A stretch of DNA of 64,000 nucleotides. Source: Rhodoferax sp. Lineage in GTDB: Bacteria; Pseudomonadota; Gammaproteobacteria; Burkholderiales; Burkholderiaceae_C. The translations under genes were made by a program, and so were the position numbers. The notes beneath the pieces are model-generated. The model worked only from the letters and a program-made list of their open reading frames with translations. It was not told the origin of the DNA and ran no database searches. The stretch lies in assembly GCF_025354435.1 (NCBI RefSeq), contig NZ_JANXMU010000002.1, positions 36,185-100,184 on the forward strand, read 5' to 3'. Below are positions 52,969 to 62,738 of the stretch, in pieces (position 1 is the stretch's first letter; each line of letters opens with the position of its first letter).

Positions 52969-55518
52969 TTAACGTAAAAGTTCGGGGGTGTTTGCTGGGC
53001 TACTCAGTGCAGTAGAGGATTGCGCCAACGGTATCCAGAATGAAAAACGGCACCCTGTGCCCTCATTTCCATTGTAGAGGTTCTCGGCCTGCATCCGGCC
53101 CAGGTGGGACTCGACGATGGTGCGGCACAAATTGAGGCCAATGCCCATGCCTTCGGCCTTGGTCGAGAAGAAGGCTTCAAACAGCCGCTCCTTGACTTCG
53201 GGTGCCAGTCCGTTACCGGTGTCGGCCACCGAAAACTCGATGCCCGCCTTGTCATTCACCACCTTGGGCACTACCCGCAACTCGATGTTGCGGTTGGCCG
53301 TCGGGCGTTGCGCCAGGTCGATAGCCTCGGCGGCGTTGCGCAGCAGATTCACCAGCACCTGCTCGATCAGAATCGGGTCTACCTGCAGCTGGGGCAGGCG
53401 GGCGGCGACGTAATGGCTGAGGCGCACATTGCGCCGACGCAGCTCGATACCCGCCAGCTCCATGGCTTCGAACACCATGTGTTCCACGTCGGACGGACTG
53501 CGGTTGGGTTCGCTGCGCTTCACAAACGACTGTATGCGCTGGATGATCTGGCCCGCGCGCTGGGCCTGGCGGGCGGTTTTGTCCAGCGCGGCCAACAGGT
53601 CGGCTTCGGCAATGCCCGGGCCTTTGATGCGCGAGACCATGCCGTTACAGTAATTGCTGATGGCGGCCAGCGGCTGGTTCAGTTCGTGGGCCACGCTGGA
53701 GGCCATTTCGCCCATGGTGATCAGGCGGCTGGAGCTTTGGGTGCGCTCGGCCTGGGCGGCCGATTGCTCTTCGGCCCGGCGGCGCGGCGTGATGTCGGTG
53801 GCAATCACCATCTGTACCAGGCGCGCATCAACCCAGCTCAGGTAGCGGGTGCGCACTTCCAGCCACTTGCCCAGCTCGGGCACAAAGACTTCGGTGCTTT
53901 CGGACTGGGTGTCGGTCAGGCTGTCTGTGGGCAGGCCGACAAACGCGTCCACATCGTCGTCCATGGTGTCGTCGCTGGCCGGGATGCTGGGCACACCGGC
54001 TTCGGCCACCAGTTTTTCATGGCCCTCGGTCTGCACGCCAAACCAGAGGCGGTACAGCTTGTTGGCAAACAGCAGTTCGTGGCTGTTGATGGGTGCTACA
54101 GAAACAGAAGCATCCAGTGCTTCCAGCACCTTGGTAAACCGCTCATACGATGCGGATAACTGCTCGCGCACGCGGTTTGGCTCGGTGATGTCGGTCATCG
54201 AGGTCATCCAGCCGGTTTGCTTGCCTACCGCGTCGATCAGTGGCGACACGTACATGCGGCCATCAAAAATACTGCCGTCGCGACGCTTCACCCGCACCTG
54301 GAAGCCGCCGGGCGGGGTGCGGCCGTTCAGCTCGTCTTCCAGCCGCGCCACCAGGAAGTCGCGGTCTTCTTCGGGCCAGTGCACAAACGGCGCAGTGTGG
54401 CCCACCAGGGCCGATTCGCTCCAGCCCGTCATGCGGCAAAACGCGGTGTTGACGTAGGTGATGCGGCCTTGCATATCCAGCGCGCGCATGCCGGTCAGCA
54501 TCGAGCTTTCCATGGCGCGGCGGAAGTTGGTTTCCGACACCAGGGCCTGCTGGGCCTGCAGGCGGCGGCGGGTGTGCTTCCAGTTGCCGATCAGCATCCA
54601 GGCGGTCAAGATGCTCAAGGCTCCCACCAGCCAGAACAGGCCGCTGCCGATCACGCCTTGCGAGGTGCGGTAGGCCTGGGCCCGCAGCACCAAGCCGTTG
54701 CCCACCGGCGATACCGGCACTTCGTAAGGTTCTGACTGGCTAGACCAGGGCAGCAAGCGGGCTCCCACCATATGGATGGGCGCAGCATTGCCGGCCAGCA
54801 CCTGGCCGTTGCCGTTGAGCAGGGCTACCGCGTACTTGGCCAGCACCTCGGCGGGCACACCGTAGCGCAACAGGCTTTCGTTGGAGTATTCGGCTAGCAA
54901 CACCCCCGCGAAGTGGCCCCGGTCAGACAGTGGGATGTGCAGTTGCAATAGCGGCACGCTGTCGGGCGTGCCCGCGGGCTGGGCGTATACCGGCTGCTGC
55001 AGGTCACGCGCCAGGCTGAAGGTGCTTTCGGTATCGCCACCGGGCCGCAGCAGGGTGTCTACCGCACGCACCTGGGGCGTGGGCAGGCTGGGTGCCGCGT
55101 AGCTGGCTTTGATGCGGCGGCGCTCGTCGATCCAGCTGACGGACTGCAGATCGGGGTGTTGCGCCACCAGCGACTCGGCGCGGCTGATGAATTCTTCGGC
55201 GTCCACCTCTTCGTTAGAGATGTCGCGGCCAATGCGCATGAGCTGCTCTTGGCGCTCCAAGAGGCGCAGGCGGATTTGCTGTTGCGTGTATTCCACATCG
55301 CGTTTGACGGCTTCTTGTTCGCGGTCGATTTCTTCCAACCGCAGATACATGAAGGACGAGCCAATGGCGGCCAGAAACATCAGCACCGCAATCAGCGGTG
55401 CCAGCATGGCAAAACGGTCTTGCCGATGTGGTGTTTGGCGGCCCCACCAGCGTTTCCACCAGCGTGCGGGGGCCAGCGCTGCGGGCATTTGAGGGGGTGA
55501 TGGGGAGCGCTGTGGCAT
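52969..55518 (-). CDS. PAS-domain sensor histidine kinase
   Basis: 849 residues from the ATG at 55518; an upstream ATG at 55554 is in frame. Two membrane helices (about 37-59 and 300-322) bound an extracytoplasmic sensing domain of roughly 240 residues. Two PAS domains follow (about 340-460 and 460-590), then the phospho-acceptor H-box SVAHELNQPLAAISNY and an HATPase with NLLRNAAEA, DTGNGL and GMGIGL motifs. The architecture resembles DctB/FixL-type kinases. It is partnered with the FixJ-type regulator and divergent from the pyruvate dehydrogenase operon, so a carbon or redox signal is suggested by context. Confidence 0.92.
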   Translation of the reverse strand: MPQRSPSPPQMPAALAPARWWKRWWGRQTPHRQDRFAMLAPLIAVLMFLAAIGSSFMYLRLEEIDREQEAVKRDVEYTQQQIRLRLLERQEQLMRIGRDISNEEVDAEEFISRAESLVAQHPDLQSVSWIDERRRIKASYAAPSLPTPQVRAVDTLLRPGGDTESTFSLARDLQQPVYAQPAGTPDSVPLLQLHIPLSDRGHFAGVLLAEYSNESLLRYGVPAEVLAKYAVALLNGNGQVLAGNAAPIHMVGARLLPWSSQSEPYEVPVSPVGNGLVLRAQAYRTSQGVIGSGLFWLVGALSILTAWMLIGNWKHTRRRLQAQQALVSETNFRRAMESSMLTGMRALDMQGRITYVNTAFCRMTGWSESALVGHTAPFVHWPEEDRDFLVARLEDELNGRTPPGGFQVRVKRRDGSIFDGRMYVSPLIDAVGKQTGWMTSMTDITEPNRVREQLSASYERFTKVLEALDASVSVAPINSHELLFANKLYRLWFGVQTEGHEKLVAEAGVPSIPASDDTMDDDVDAFVGLPTDSLTDTQSESTEVFVPELGKWLEVRTRYLSWVDARLVQMVIATDITPRRRAEEQSAAQAERTQSSSRLITMGEMASSVAHELNQPLAAISNYCNGMVSRIKGPGIAEADLLAALDKTARQAQRAGQIIQRIQSFVKRSEPNRSPSDVEHMVFEAMELAGIELRRRNVRLSHYVAARLPQLQVDPILIEQVLVNLLRNAAEAIDLAQRPTANRNIELRVVPKVVNDKAGIEFSVADTGNGLAPEVKERLFEAFFSTKAEGMGIGLNLCRTIVESHLGRMQAENLYNGNEGTGCRFSFWIPLAQSSTALSSPANTPELLR

Positions 55519-55726
55519 GCGTGAAGTGTAGGTGACAGCTTGCCTAGGCCCCAAAGCCCTAAAAAACTATGCGTGTTTTTACGCAGTTTAAAGCGCTTTT
55601 AAACCACATTATGAAATTTAAATTCATATATTGAAACTTACAAACTTTTATGCAAAAATAAACTTGCCGCCTTAAAAAGCCGTGTCAAACCATCAAAATA
55701 CCGCTACCCAACCTAGGAGACAAAGC
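55519..55726. promoter_or_regulatory. Divergent promoter region between the kinase and aceE with several dyads
   Basis: This 208-bp AT-rich stretch holds the inverted pair TGCGT/ACGCA (55570-55585), the palindrome AAAGCGCTTT with TTTAAA/TTTAAA flanks (55587-55603), and the near-palindrome ATGAAATTTAAATTCAT (about 55610-55626). AACCTAGGAGACAAAGC is the aceE ribosome site. The symmetrical words suggest regulator binding, possibly by the FixJ-type protein, but are not assigned. Confidence 0.45.
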
Positions 55727-58432
55727 ATGTCAGCTGTACCAGAAAGCCTGTCAGGAGCTGCGCAAACCGACGCAGACAGCCAGGAAACCCGTGAGTGGAT
55801 GGACGCGCTGTCCGCCGTCATTGAAAGTGAAGGCCCGGAGCGCGCCCATTTTCTTTTAGAGCAGTTGCTGGAACATGCGCGACAAAAAAGCATTGACATG
55901 CCTTTCTCGGCCAACACCGGTTATGTCAACACCATCGAAGCCGACCAGGAAGTGCGTTGCCCCGGCAACATCGAGATTGAAGAACGCCTGCGCGCTTACA
56001 TGCGCTGGAACGCCATGGCCATGGTCGTCAAGGCCAACCGCCACCACCCCGTAGACGGCGGTGACCTGGGCGGTCACATCGGTTCATTTGCCTCGCTGGC
56101 CCACATGTTTGGTGCCGGCTTCAACCACTTCTGGCATGCCGAGAACGAAAACCACGGTGGCGACTGCCTCTACATCCAGGGCCACGTGTCGCCCGGTGTG
56201 TACGCCCGCGCCTACCTGGAAGGCCGCCTGACCGAAGAGCAGTTGCTCAACTTCCGCCAGGAAGTGGACGGCAAAGGCCTGTCCAGCTACCCGCATCCCA
56301 AGCTGATGCCCAATTTCTGGCAGTTCCCCACCGTCTCCATGGGTCTGGGCCCGCTGATGGCCATCTACCAGGCCCGTTTCCTGAAGTATCTGCACGCCCG
56401 TGGCATTGCCGACACCGCCAACCGCAAGGTCTGGGTGTTCTGCGGCGACGGCGAAATGGACGAAGTCGAATCCCTGGGCGCGATCGGCCTGGCCGCGCGT
56501 GAAAAGCTCGATAACCTGATTTTTGTTGTCAACTGCAACCTGCAGCGCCTGGACGGCCCGGTGCGCGGCAACGGCAAGATCGTGCAAGAGCTCGAAGGCG
56601 AATTCCGCGGCTCCGGCTGGAACGTCATCAAGCTGCTGTGGGGCAACGAGTGGGACCCTCTGCTGGCGCGCGACAAAGACGGCGCTTTGAAGAAGCTGAT
56701 GATGGACACGCTGGACGGCGACTACCAGGCCTTCAAGGCCAACGACGGTGCCTACGTGCGCAAGCATTTCTTCGGCCGCGATCCGCGCACCCTGGAAATG
56801 GTCGCCCACATGACCGACGACGAAATCTTTGCCTTGAAGCGTGGCGGCCACGATGCCAAGAAGGTCTACGCGGCCTACCACCAGGCGGTCAACCATAAAG
56901 ACCAACCCACCGTGCTGCTGATCAAGACCGTCAAGGGCTTTGGCATGGGCAAGAGCGGCGAAGGCAAGAACAACGTCCACCAGACCAAGAAGCTCACCGA
57001 CGAAGACATCAAAATCTTCCGCGACCGCTTCAACATCCCAATCCCGGACAGCCAACTGGCCGAGATTCCGTTCTTCAAGCCTGCCGACGACACGCCCGAA
57101 ATGCAGTACCTGCACGAGCGCCGCAAGGCCTTGGGCGGCTACCTGCCACACCGCCGCGTCAAGTCCGACGAGCAGTTCACCGTGCCCGCGCTGGAGACCT
57201 TCAAAACCGTGATGGAAGCCACGCCCGAAGGCCGTGAAATCTCTACCACCCAAGCCTATGTGCGCTTTTTAACCACGCTGTTGCGCGACCAGGCTCTGGG
57301 CCCACGTGTCGTGCCAATTTTGGTGGACGAAGCCCGTACCTTCGGTATGGAAGGCCTGTTCCGCCAGATCGGTATCTACAACCCGGCGGGCCAGCAATAC
57401 ACCCCGGTCGACAAAGACCAGGTCATGTACTACCGCGAAGACAAGGCCGGGCAGATCCTGCAAGAAGGTATCAACGAAGCCGGTGGCATGGCCAGCTGGA
57501 TCGCTGCGGCCACCAGCTACAGCACCAGCAACCGCATCATGGTGCCGTTCTACGTGTACTACTCGATGTTCGGCTTCCAGCGCATTGGTGACCTGGCCTG
57601 GGCCGCTGGCGACATGCAAGCCCGCGGCTTCCTGCTGGGCGGCACCTCGGGGCGGACCACGCTGAACGGCGAAGGCCTGCAGCACGAAGATGGCCACAGC
57701 CATATTCTGGCCAACACCATCCCCAACTGCGTCAGCTACGACCCTACGTTTGCCCACGAAGTCGGCGTCATCCTGCACCATGGCCTGAAGCGCATGGTCG
57801 AGAAGCAAGACAACGTCTACTACTACCTGACCCTGCTGAACGAAAACTACCCCATGCCCGGCCTCACCGCTGGCACGGAAGAGCAAATCATCAAGGGCAT
57901 GTACCTGTGCAAACCCGCTGCCAACGGCAAGGGCACCGTGCAACTGCTGGGCTCCGGCACCATCCTGCGCGAATCCATGGCCGCGCAAGAGCTGCTCGAA
58001 GCCGACTGGGGCATTGCTGCCAACGTCTGGAGCTGCCCTAGCTTCAACGAGTTGACCCGCGATGGCCAGGATGCCGAGCGTTTCAACCTGCTGCACCCGC
58101 TGGAAACGCCCCGTAGCTGCTTCGTGACCGACCAACTGGCGGGCCACGCCGGTCCTGTCATCGCGTCCACCGACTACATGAAGGCCTACGCCGAGCAGAT
58201 CCGTCCGTTCATCCCCAAGGGCCGCACCTACAAAGTGCTGGGCACCGATGGGTTTGGTCGCAGCGACTTCCGCAGCAAGCTGCGCGAGCACTTCGAGATC
58301 AACCGCCACTACATCGTGGTCGCCACCCTCAAAGCGCTGAGCGAAGACGGCACCGTGCCAGCGGCCAAGGTGGCCGAAGCGATTGCCAAGTACGGCATCC
58401 AGGCCGACAAGGTCAATCCGCTGTACGCGTAA
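55727..58432 (+). CDS. aceE: Pyruvate dehydrogenase E1 component (homodimeric)
   Basis: 901 residues from the ATG at 55727 with AGGAGA upstream; the frame at 55682 is longer by 15 residues that lack homology. It decarboxylates pyruvate with thiamine diphosphate and acetylates the lipoyl group of E2. The ThDP motif [13 protein letters not shown]...[16 protein letters not shown] (split around the GDG-N pair) is present, along with [15 protein letters not shown] and the C-terminal HMGLKRM-like [21 protein letters not shown]. It is the first gene of the operon aceE-aceF-proteasome-like-lpdA. Confidence 0.98.
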   Translation: MSAVPESLSGAAQTDADSQETREWMDALSAVIESEGPERAHFLLEQLLEHARQKSIDMPFSANTGYVNTIEADQEVRCPGNIEIEERLRAYMRWNAMAMVVKANRHHPVDGGDLGGHIGSFASLAHMFGAGFNHFWHAENENHGGDCLYIQGHVSPGVYARAYLEGRLTEEQLLNFRQEVDGKGLSSYPHPKLMPNFWQFPTVSMGLGPLMAIYQARFLKYLHARGIADTANRKVWVFCGDGEMDEVESLGAIGLAAREKLDNLIFVVNCNLQRLDGPVRGNGKIVQELEGEFRGSGWNVIKLLWGNEWDPLLARDKDGALKKLMMDTLDGDYQAFKANDGAYVRKHFFGRDPRTLEMVAHMTDDEIFALKRGGHDAKKVYAAYHQAVNHKDQPTVLLIKTVKGFGMGKSGEGKNNVHQTKKLTDEDIKIFRDRFNIPIPDSQLAEIPFFKPADDTPEMQYLHERRKALGGYLPHRRVKSDEQFTVPALETFKTVMEATPEGREISTTQAYVRFLTTLLRDQALGPRVVPILVDEARTFGMEGLFRQIGIYNPAGQQYTPVDKDQVMYYREDKAGQILQEGINEAGGMASWIAAATSYSTSNRIMVPFYVYYSMFGFQRIGDLAWAAGDMQARGFLLGGTSGRTTLNGEGLQHEDGHSHILANTIPNCVSYDPTFAHEVGVILHHGLKRMVEKQDNVYYYLTLLNENYPMPGLTAGTEEQIIKGMYLCKPAANGKGTVQLLGSGTILRESMAAQELLEADWGIAANVWSCPSFNELTRDGQDAERFNLLHPLETPRSCFVTDQLAGHAGPVIASTDYMKAYAEQIRPFIPKGRTYKVLGTDGFGRSDFRSKLREHFEINRHYIVVATLKALSEDGTVPAAKVAEAIAKYGIQADKVNPLYA

Positions 58433-58493
58433 CAAAACCTCACCTTGCAGGGCCACCACGGGTGGTCCTGCGCGCAACTTTGGAGACACAAAC

Positions 58494-60158
58494 ATGGCAT
58501 TGATTGAAATTCATGTCCCCGATATTGGGGACTTTGACGAGGTGACCGTCATTGAGCTGATGGTCAAACCCGGCGATACCGTCAAGGCCGACCAGTCGCT
58601 GATCACCGTCGAGTCCGACAAAGCCTCGATGGAAATCCCATCCAGCAGCGCCGGTGTGGTCAAAGAGATCAAGGTCGCCCTGGGCGACAAGGTCAAGCAG
58701 GGCTCTTTGGTGGTGATGCTGGAAGTCGCCGGTGGCGCTGCCGCCGCGCCAGTTGAGGCGCCAAAAGCGGCTCCAGCCCAGGCAGAACCTGCACCAGCAG
58801 CTACAACTCCTGTAGCAACGCCCGCAGCAGCACCTGCGGCATCCGGCCCGGTCCAGATCTTCGTTCCCGACATCGGCGACTTCAAAGACGTGACCGTCAT
58901 CGAAGTTATGGTCAAGGTCGGCGACACCATCAAGCAAGAGCAGTCGCTGATCACCGTCGAGAGCGACAAGGCCTCGATGGAAATCCCGTCGTCTTCGGCT
59001 GGCGTGCTCAAAGAGCTCAAGGTCAAGATGGGTGACACGGTCAACATCGGCGACCTGCTGGCGATTCTGGAAGGCGTGGCGGCTCCCGCAGCCGCAGCGG
59101 CCGCCCCGGCCGCAGCACCTGCTGTGGCCGCTGTCGCTGCCAGCCCTGCACCGGCTCCTGCCGCAGCGACCCCCGCTGCTGCTGCACCCGCCGCCCACAA
59201 CCCCACCGTCGCCCCCACCGGCGCGCTGCCCCACGCTTCGCCCTCGGTGCGCAAGTTCGCCCGCGAACTCGGCGTGCCGCTGGCAGAAGTCAAGGGTACC
59301 GGCCGCAAGGGCCGTATCACCGACTCCGATGTGCAAAGCTTCACAGCTTCGGTCATGTCCGGCGCGGTCAAGACCACTGCCATGGCTGCAAGCCAAGCCA
59401 AAGCCCCCGCAGGCGATGGCGGCGGCCTGGGTCTGCTGGCTTGGCCCAAGGTCGACTTTGCCAAGTTCGGCCCGGTCGAGCGCAAGGACATGTCGCGCAT
59501 CAAGAAGATCAGTGGCGCCAACCTGCACCGCAACTGGGTCATCATTCCGCACGTCACCAACCACGACGACTGCGACATCACCGACCTGGAAGCCTTCCGC
59601 GTCAGCATGAACAAGGAAAACGAGAAGGCGGGCATCAAGCTCACCATGCTCGCCTTCATGATCAAAGCCAGCGTGGCCGCGCTGAAGAAGTTCCCCGAGT
59701 TCAACAGCTCGCTGGACGGCGACCAACTGGTGATGAAGCAGTACTTCAACATCGGCTTTGCGGCAGACACGCCCAACGGCCTGGTGGTTCCGGTCATCAA
59801 GGACGCCGACAAAAAGGGTGTGGTCCAGATCAGCACCGAAATGGGCGAATTGGCCAAGAAGGCCCGCGACGGCAAGCTCGGCCCTGCCGACATGAGCGGT
59901 GCCTGCTTTACCATCTCCAGCCTGGGCGGTATTGGCGGGCGCTACTTCACGCCCATCATCAACGCCCCCGAAGTCGCCATCATGGGCGTGTGCAAGAGCG
60001 CGGTCGAACCCAAGTGGGACGGCAAGGCTTTTGTGCCCAAGCTGATGTTGCCGCTGTCGCTGAGCTGGGACCACCGCGTGATTGACGGCGCAGCGGCTGC
60101 CCGCTTCAACGCCTATTTCGGCCAAGTCCTCACCGACTTCCGCCGGGTTCTGCTCTGA
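58494..60158 (+). CDS. aceF: Dihydrolipoamide acetyltransferase (PDH E2)
   Basis: 554 residues from the ATG at 58494, 61 bp after the aceE stop, with GGAGACACAA upstream. Two lipoyl domains (about 2-78 and 120-200) each carry the lipoylated Lys in [12 protein letters not shown]. Ala/Pro-rich linkers and an E3/E1-binding domain follow (about 245-280, [20 protein letters not shown]). The C-terminal catalytic domain includes [15 protein letters not shown] with the active-site His. It is the core of the pyruvate dehydrogenase complex, transferring acetyl groups to CoA. Confidence 0.97.
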   Translation: MALIEIHVPDIGDFDEVTVIELMVKPGDTVKADQSLITVESDKASMEIPSSSAGVVKEIKVALGDKVKQGSLVVMLEVAGGAAAAPVEAPKAAPAQAEPAPAATTPVATPAAAPAASGPVQIFVPDIGDFKDVTVIEVMVKVGDTIKQEQSLITVESDKASMEIPSSSAGVLKELKVKMGDTVNIGDLLAILEGVAAPAAAAAAPAAAPAVAAVAASPAPAPAAATPAAAAPAAHNPTVAPTGALPHASPSVRKFARELGVPLAEVKGTGRKGRITDSDVQSFTASVMSGAVKTTAMAASQAKAPAGDGGGLGLLAWPKVDFAKFGPVERKDMSRIKKISGANLHRNWVIIPHVTNHDDCDITDLEAFRVSMNKENEKAGIKLTMLAFMIKASVAALKKFPEFNSSLDGDQLVMKQYFNIGFAADTPNGLVVPVIKDADKKGVVQISTEMGELAKKARDGKLGPADMSGACFTISSLGGIGGRYFTPIINAPEVAIMGVCKSAVEPKWDGKAFVPKLMLPLSLSWDHRVIDGAAAARFNAYFGQVLTDFRRVLL

Positions 60159-60159
60159 T

Positions 60160-60744
60160 ATGACGACCGTCGTCGTGGTCAAAAAAGCCGGTGTGGTGGC
60201 CATCGCTGCCGACACGCTGGTGACCTTCGGCGACACCCGCCTCGGCCAACGTTTCGAAGACAACAGCAAAATCTTCAAGATCGACACCCTGGCGGGTCCC
60301 AGCTTTGTCGGCATGGCAGGCACCGTGGCGCACTTCCCCGCGCTGCGCCTGGCCATGGCCGGGTTGCCGCCCGAGCAGCTTTTGCTGGGCAGCAAAGACG
60401 AGGTGTTCACCACCTTCACCAAGCTGCACCCAGTGCTGAAAGAAGCCTTCTTTCTGCAAACCAAAGAAGACGACAACGACCCTTACGAGTCCAGCCAGTT
60501 CAGCGTGGTGGTGGCCAACGCCACCGGCATTTACGGCCTGTACAGCTACCGCGAGGTGTTCGAGTTCAAGGAATTCTGGGGCATAGGCTCGGGCCGCAGC
60601 TTCGCGCTGGGGGCCCTGCACGCCACCTGGGGCAGCGCCAAGTCGGCCCGCGATCTGGCGGTGCTCAGCGTGCAAGCCGCCTGCGAATTCGACAAGAACT
60701 CGGCGGGACCCGTCGAAGTGTTTACCGTCAAATTAAAGAAATAA
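60160..60744 (+). CDS. Proteasome-like Ntn hydrolase (HslV/BPH type) inside the PDH operon
   Basis: 194 residues, one base after the aceF stop. After removal of Met the chain begins TTVVVVKKAGVVAIAADTL. Thr1 and Asp17 align with the catalytic Thr1 and Asp17 of HslV, and Lys near 36 with Lys33. FVGMAGTVAHFPAL corresponds to the HslV GFAGGTAD loop. It matches the small family of beta-proteobacterial proteasome homologues (BPH) rather than HslV proper, whose pathway partner HslU is absent here. Length and strand order fit a single beta-type proteasome subunit that assembles into rings. Why it sits between E2 and E3 is unknown. It may be a passenger or a quality-control peptidase. Confidence 0.85.
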   Translation: MTTVVVVKKAGVVAIAADTLVTFGDTRLGQRFEDNSKIFKIDTLAGPSFVGMAGTVAHFPALRLAMAGLPPEQLLLGSKDEVFTTFTKLHPVLKEAFFLQTKEDDNDPYESSQFSVVVANATGIYGLYSYREVFEFKEFWGIGSGRSFALGALHATWGSAKSARDLAVLSVQAACEFDKNSAGPVEVFTVKLKK

Positions 60745-60759
60745 GTGGAGATCAAACAA

Positions 60760-62604
60760 ATGGCATCCCTGGAAATCAAAGTCCCCGACATTGGCGATTT
60801 CGACGAAGTCACCGTCATCGAGTTGATGGTCAAAGTGGGCGACACCGTCAAACCCGACCAGTCCCTGATCACCGTGGAAAGCGACAAAGCCTCCATGGAA
60901 ATCCCGTCCAGTGACGGCGGCGTGGTCACCGCGCTGAACGTCAAGCTGGGCGACAAGGTCAAAATGGGCTCCGTTGTGCTGGTGCTCGAAGCTGCCGGTG
61001 GCGCTGCGGCGCCTGCTTCTGAGCCAAAACAGGCTCCAGCGCAGGCAGCACCTGCGCCAATAGCTACAGCTACTGTAGCAGCGGCCCCCGCACCCACTGC
61101 CTCCAGCTTTGCCGGTACGGCCGATCTGGAATGCGACGTGCTGGTACTTGGCGCTGGCCCTGGTGGCTACTCTGCTGCCTTTCGCGCCGCCGACCTGGGC
61201 CTGAAAGTCATCTTGGTCGAGCGCTACGCCACTCTGGGCGGCGTGTGCTTGAACGTGGGTTGCATCCCCTCCAAAGCCCTGCTGCACGTGGCCGCCGTGA
61301 TGGACGAAGTCAGCCACCTCGGTGCTTTGGGCATCGAGTTCGGCAAGCCCGAAGTCAGCATCGACAAGCTGCGCGCCCACAAAGACAAGGTCATCAGCAA
61401 GCTTACCGGCGGTCTGGCCGCCATGGCCAAGATGCGCAAGGTCACCACCGTGCGCGGTCTGGGCCAGTTCGTTGGTGCCAACCACCTGCAGGTAGAAGAA
61501 ACCACGGGTGCCCAAGGCCAGGAAAAGACCGGCAAGACCCAAACCATTGCTTTCAAGAAGGCCATCATCGCTGCGGGCTCGCAAGCCGTGCGCCTGCCCT
61601 TCATGCCCGAAGACCCGCGCGTGGTGGACAGCACCGGCGCGCTGGGACTCAAGGAAGTCCCCAAGCGCATGCTGATTTTGGGCGGCGGCATCATCGGTTT
61701 AGAGATGGGTACCGTCTACAGCACCCTGGGTGCACGCCTGGACGTGGTGGAAATGCTCGACGGCCTGATGCAGGGTGCCGACCGCGATCTGGTCAAGATT
61801 TGGCAAAAAATGAATGCGCCACGTTTTGACAACATCATGCTCAAGACCAAGACCGTGTCCGCACGCGCCTTGCCCGAAGGCATCGAAGTCACGTTCGCAG
61901 CAGCAGAAGAGGGCGGCACCGCCCCCGCACCCCAGGTTTACGACTTGGTGCTGCAAGCCGTAGGCCGCACGCCCAACGGCAAGAAGATCGCCGCTGACAA
62001 AGCCGGTGTGGCCGTCACCGACCGCGGCTTCATCAACGTCGACATCCAGATGCGTACCAATGTGCCGCATATCTTTGCCATTGGCGACATCGTCGGCCAG
62101 CCCATGCTGGCCCACAAGGCGGTGCACGAGGCGCATGTGGCAGCCGAAGTAATTGCCGGTGAACTGCAAGGCAATAAAGAACTGGCCGCCGCCGCCTTTA
62201 ACGCCCGCGTCATCCCCAGCGTGGCCTACACCGACCCCGAAGTCGCCTGGGTCGGCCTCACCGAAGACCAGGCTAAGGCCCAGGGCATCAAGGTCAAGAA
62301 GGGCCTGTTCCCCTGGACAGCCTCCGGCCGCGCCATCGCCAATGGCCGCGACGAGGGTGTTACCAAGCTGCTGTTTGACGATTCGCCAGAAGCCCACGGC
62401 CACGGCAAGATCCTCGGCGGTGGCATGGTCGGCACCCACGCTGGCGACATGATCGGCGAGATTGCCCTGGCGATTGAGATGGGTGCAGATGTGGTCGACA
62501 TCGGCAAGACGATTCACCCACATCCCACGCTGGGCGAGAGCATCGGCATGGCCGCGGAAGTAGCGCATGGCAGCTGCACGGACTTGCCGCCTGCGAAGAA
62601 GTAA
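60760..62604 (+). CDS. lpdA: Dihydrolipoamide dehydrogenase (PDH E3) with N-terminal lipoyl domain
   Basis: 614 residues from the ATG at 60760 with GGAG before it; a GTG at 60745 is in frame but unsupported. An N-terminal lipoyl domain (about 2-78, lipoyl Lys in [12 protein letters not shown]) and an Ala/Pro linker precede the flavoprotein. FAD binding is VLGAGPGGYSAAFRAA. The redox disulfide is in GGVCLNVGCIPSKAL, the NAD site LILGGGIIGLEMG, and the C-terminal catalytic His/Glu lies in AIEMGADVVDIGKTIHPHPTLGE. It reoxidises dihydrolipoamide with NAD. Lipoyl-E3 fusions are common in beta-proteobacteria. A terminator follows. Confidence 0.97.
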   Translation: MASLEIKVPDIGDFDEVTVIELMVKVGDTVKPDQSLITVESDKASMEIPSSDGGVVTALNVKLGDKVKMGSVVLVLEAAGGAAAPASEPKQAPAQAAPAPIATATVAAAPAPTASSFAGTADLECDVLVLGAGPGGYSAAFRAADLGLKVILVERYATLGGVCLNVGCIPSKALLHVAAVMDEVSHLGALGIEFGKPEVSIDKLRAHKDKVISKLTGGLAAMAKMRKVTTVRGLGQFVGANHLQVEETTGAQGQEKTGKTQTIAFKKAIIAAGSQAVRLPFMPEDPRVVDSTGALGLKEVPKRMLILGGGIIGLEMGTVYSTLGARLDVVEMLDGLMQGADRDLVKIWQKMNAPRFDNIMLKTKTVSARALPEGIEVTFAAAEEGGTAPAPQVYDLVLQAVGRTPNGKKIAADKAGVAVTDRGFINVDIQMRTNVPHIFAIGDIVGQPMLAHKAVHEAHVAAEVIAGELQGNKELAAAAFNARVIPSVAYTDPEVAWVGLTEDQAKAQGIKVKKGLFPWTASGRAIANGRDEGVTKLLFDDSPEAHGHGKILGGGMVGTHAGDMIGEIALAIEMGADVVDIGKTIHPHPTLGESIGMAAEVAHGSCTDLPPAKK

Positions 62605-62634
62605 GTTATTACATTGCTACTGATTCAGTAGCTG

Positions 62635-62670
62635 GCCGCGCATGTTCTATAAGGGCTGCGCGGCTTTTTT
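62635..62670 (+). terminator. Intrinsic terminator of the PDH operon
   Basis: GCCGCGCA (62635-62642) pairs with TGCGCGGC (62657-62664) over a 14-nt loop and is followed by TTTTTT. A second symmetric word, GCTACTGA-T-TCAGTAGC (62616-62632), lies just before it. Confidence 0.9.
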
Positions 62671-62738
62671 ATTTATAGTTGCAGTGCAGTCTGACCGCCT
62701 TCTGCGACCGGCACCAGCGCCCGGCCGCATAATGGCCG

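Noticed and set aside
58440..60476. Minus-strand open frame of 678 residues opposite aceF
   Set aside because: Arises from the Ala/Pro-rich linkers of aceF read in reverse; no family resemblance.
58780..61090. Repeated Ala/Pro linker segments in aceF and lpdA
   Set aside because: They are the normal flexible linkers of lipoyl-domain proteins, not mobile repeats, although the DNA of both linkers is similar (AGCTACA...CTGTAGCA).
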